Positions 5,401-6,377 of a DNA stretch of 6,377 bases are shown here, in pieces. Source of the DNA: Actinomycetota bacterium (GTDB taxonomy: Bacteria; Actinomycetota; Actinomycetes; Actinomycetales; Angustibacteraceae). The stretch covers positions 1-6,377 of the forward strand of contig JACMOY010000260.1 in assembly GCA_014377795.1 (NCBI GenBank), in the 5' to 3' direction. A program made the position numbers and the translations under genes. The stretch's first letter is position 1. Every line of letters starts with the position of its first letter. Below the pieces are notes generated by a model, which was given only the letters and a program-made list of their open reading frames with translations, was not told the origin of the DNA and did not search any database.

Positions 5401-6377
<977 letters not shown>

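Overview
The window is a high-GC stretch, with codons overwhelmingly ending in G or C and frequent GTG starts. It is typical of an actinobacterium (Actinomycetota). The GroES and GroEL sequences and the CIRCE-controlled groES-groEL pair fit this, and the overall look resembles Micrococcales/Propionibacteriales-type genomes, but genus cannot be fixed from the sequence alone. I see no insertion sequence, tRNA, rRNA, CRISPR array, prophage gene or obvious foreign island.

Layout, left to right. (1) A small TfoX/Sxy N-terminal-domain protein (+, 18-350), followed at once by a GC-rich hairpin. (2) An S66-family serine peptidase of the LD-carboxypeptidase/MccF type (+, 400-1443). (3) A class C beta-lactamase-fold serine hydrolase (-, 1450-2817), converging on the S66 gene with only 6 bp between stop codons. 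(4) A short-chain dehydrogenase/reductase (-, 2864-3604), upstream of the hydrolase on the same strand and possibly cotranscribed with it. (5) A class I SAM-dependent methyltransferase with a C-terminal THUMP-like region (-, 3696-4898). (6) A divergent control region (about 4899-5103) with two CIRCE operators, a sigma70-type promoter and a structured groES leader. (7) groES (+, 5104-5400). (8) A 126-nt intercistronic region with two hairpins. (9) groEL (+, from 5527), cut off by the window end after 283 codons.

How the parts work together: the only clear functional unit is the chaperonin operon. Its promoter lies within and between two CIRCE elements, so HrcA repression is strongly indicated. 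An imperfect hairpin (5078-5098) pairs the groES Shine-Dalgarno sequence with an upstream UUCCC strand, so a second, translational layer of heat control (an RNA-thermometer-like element) is plausible. The methyltransferase is transcribed divergently from the same control region. The left two-thirds holds independent, probably cytoplasmic enzymes with no evident shared pathway.

I do not see a convincing undescribed multi-gene system. The most unusual signals are the structured leader and intercistronic RNA of groESL. No alignment, folding or database search was run; family names rest on motifs and remembered family patterns.
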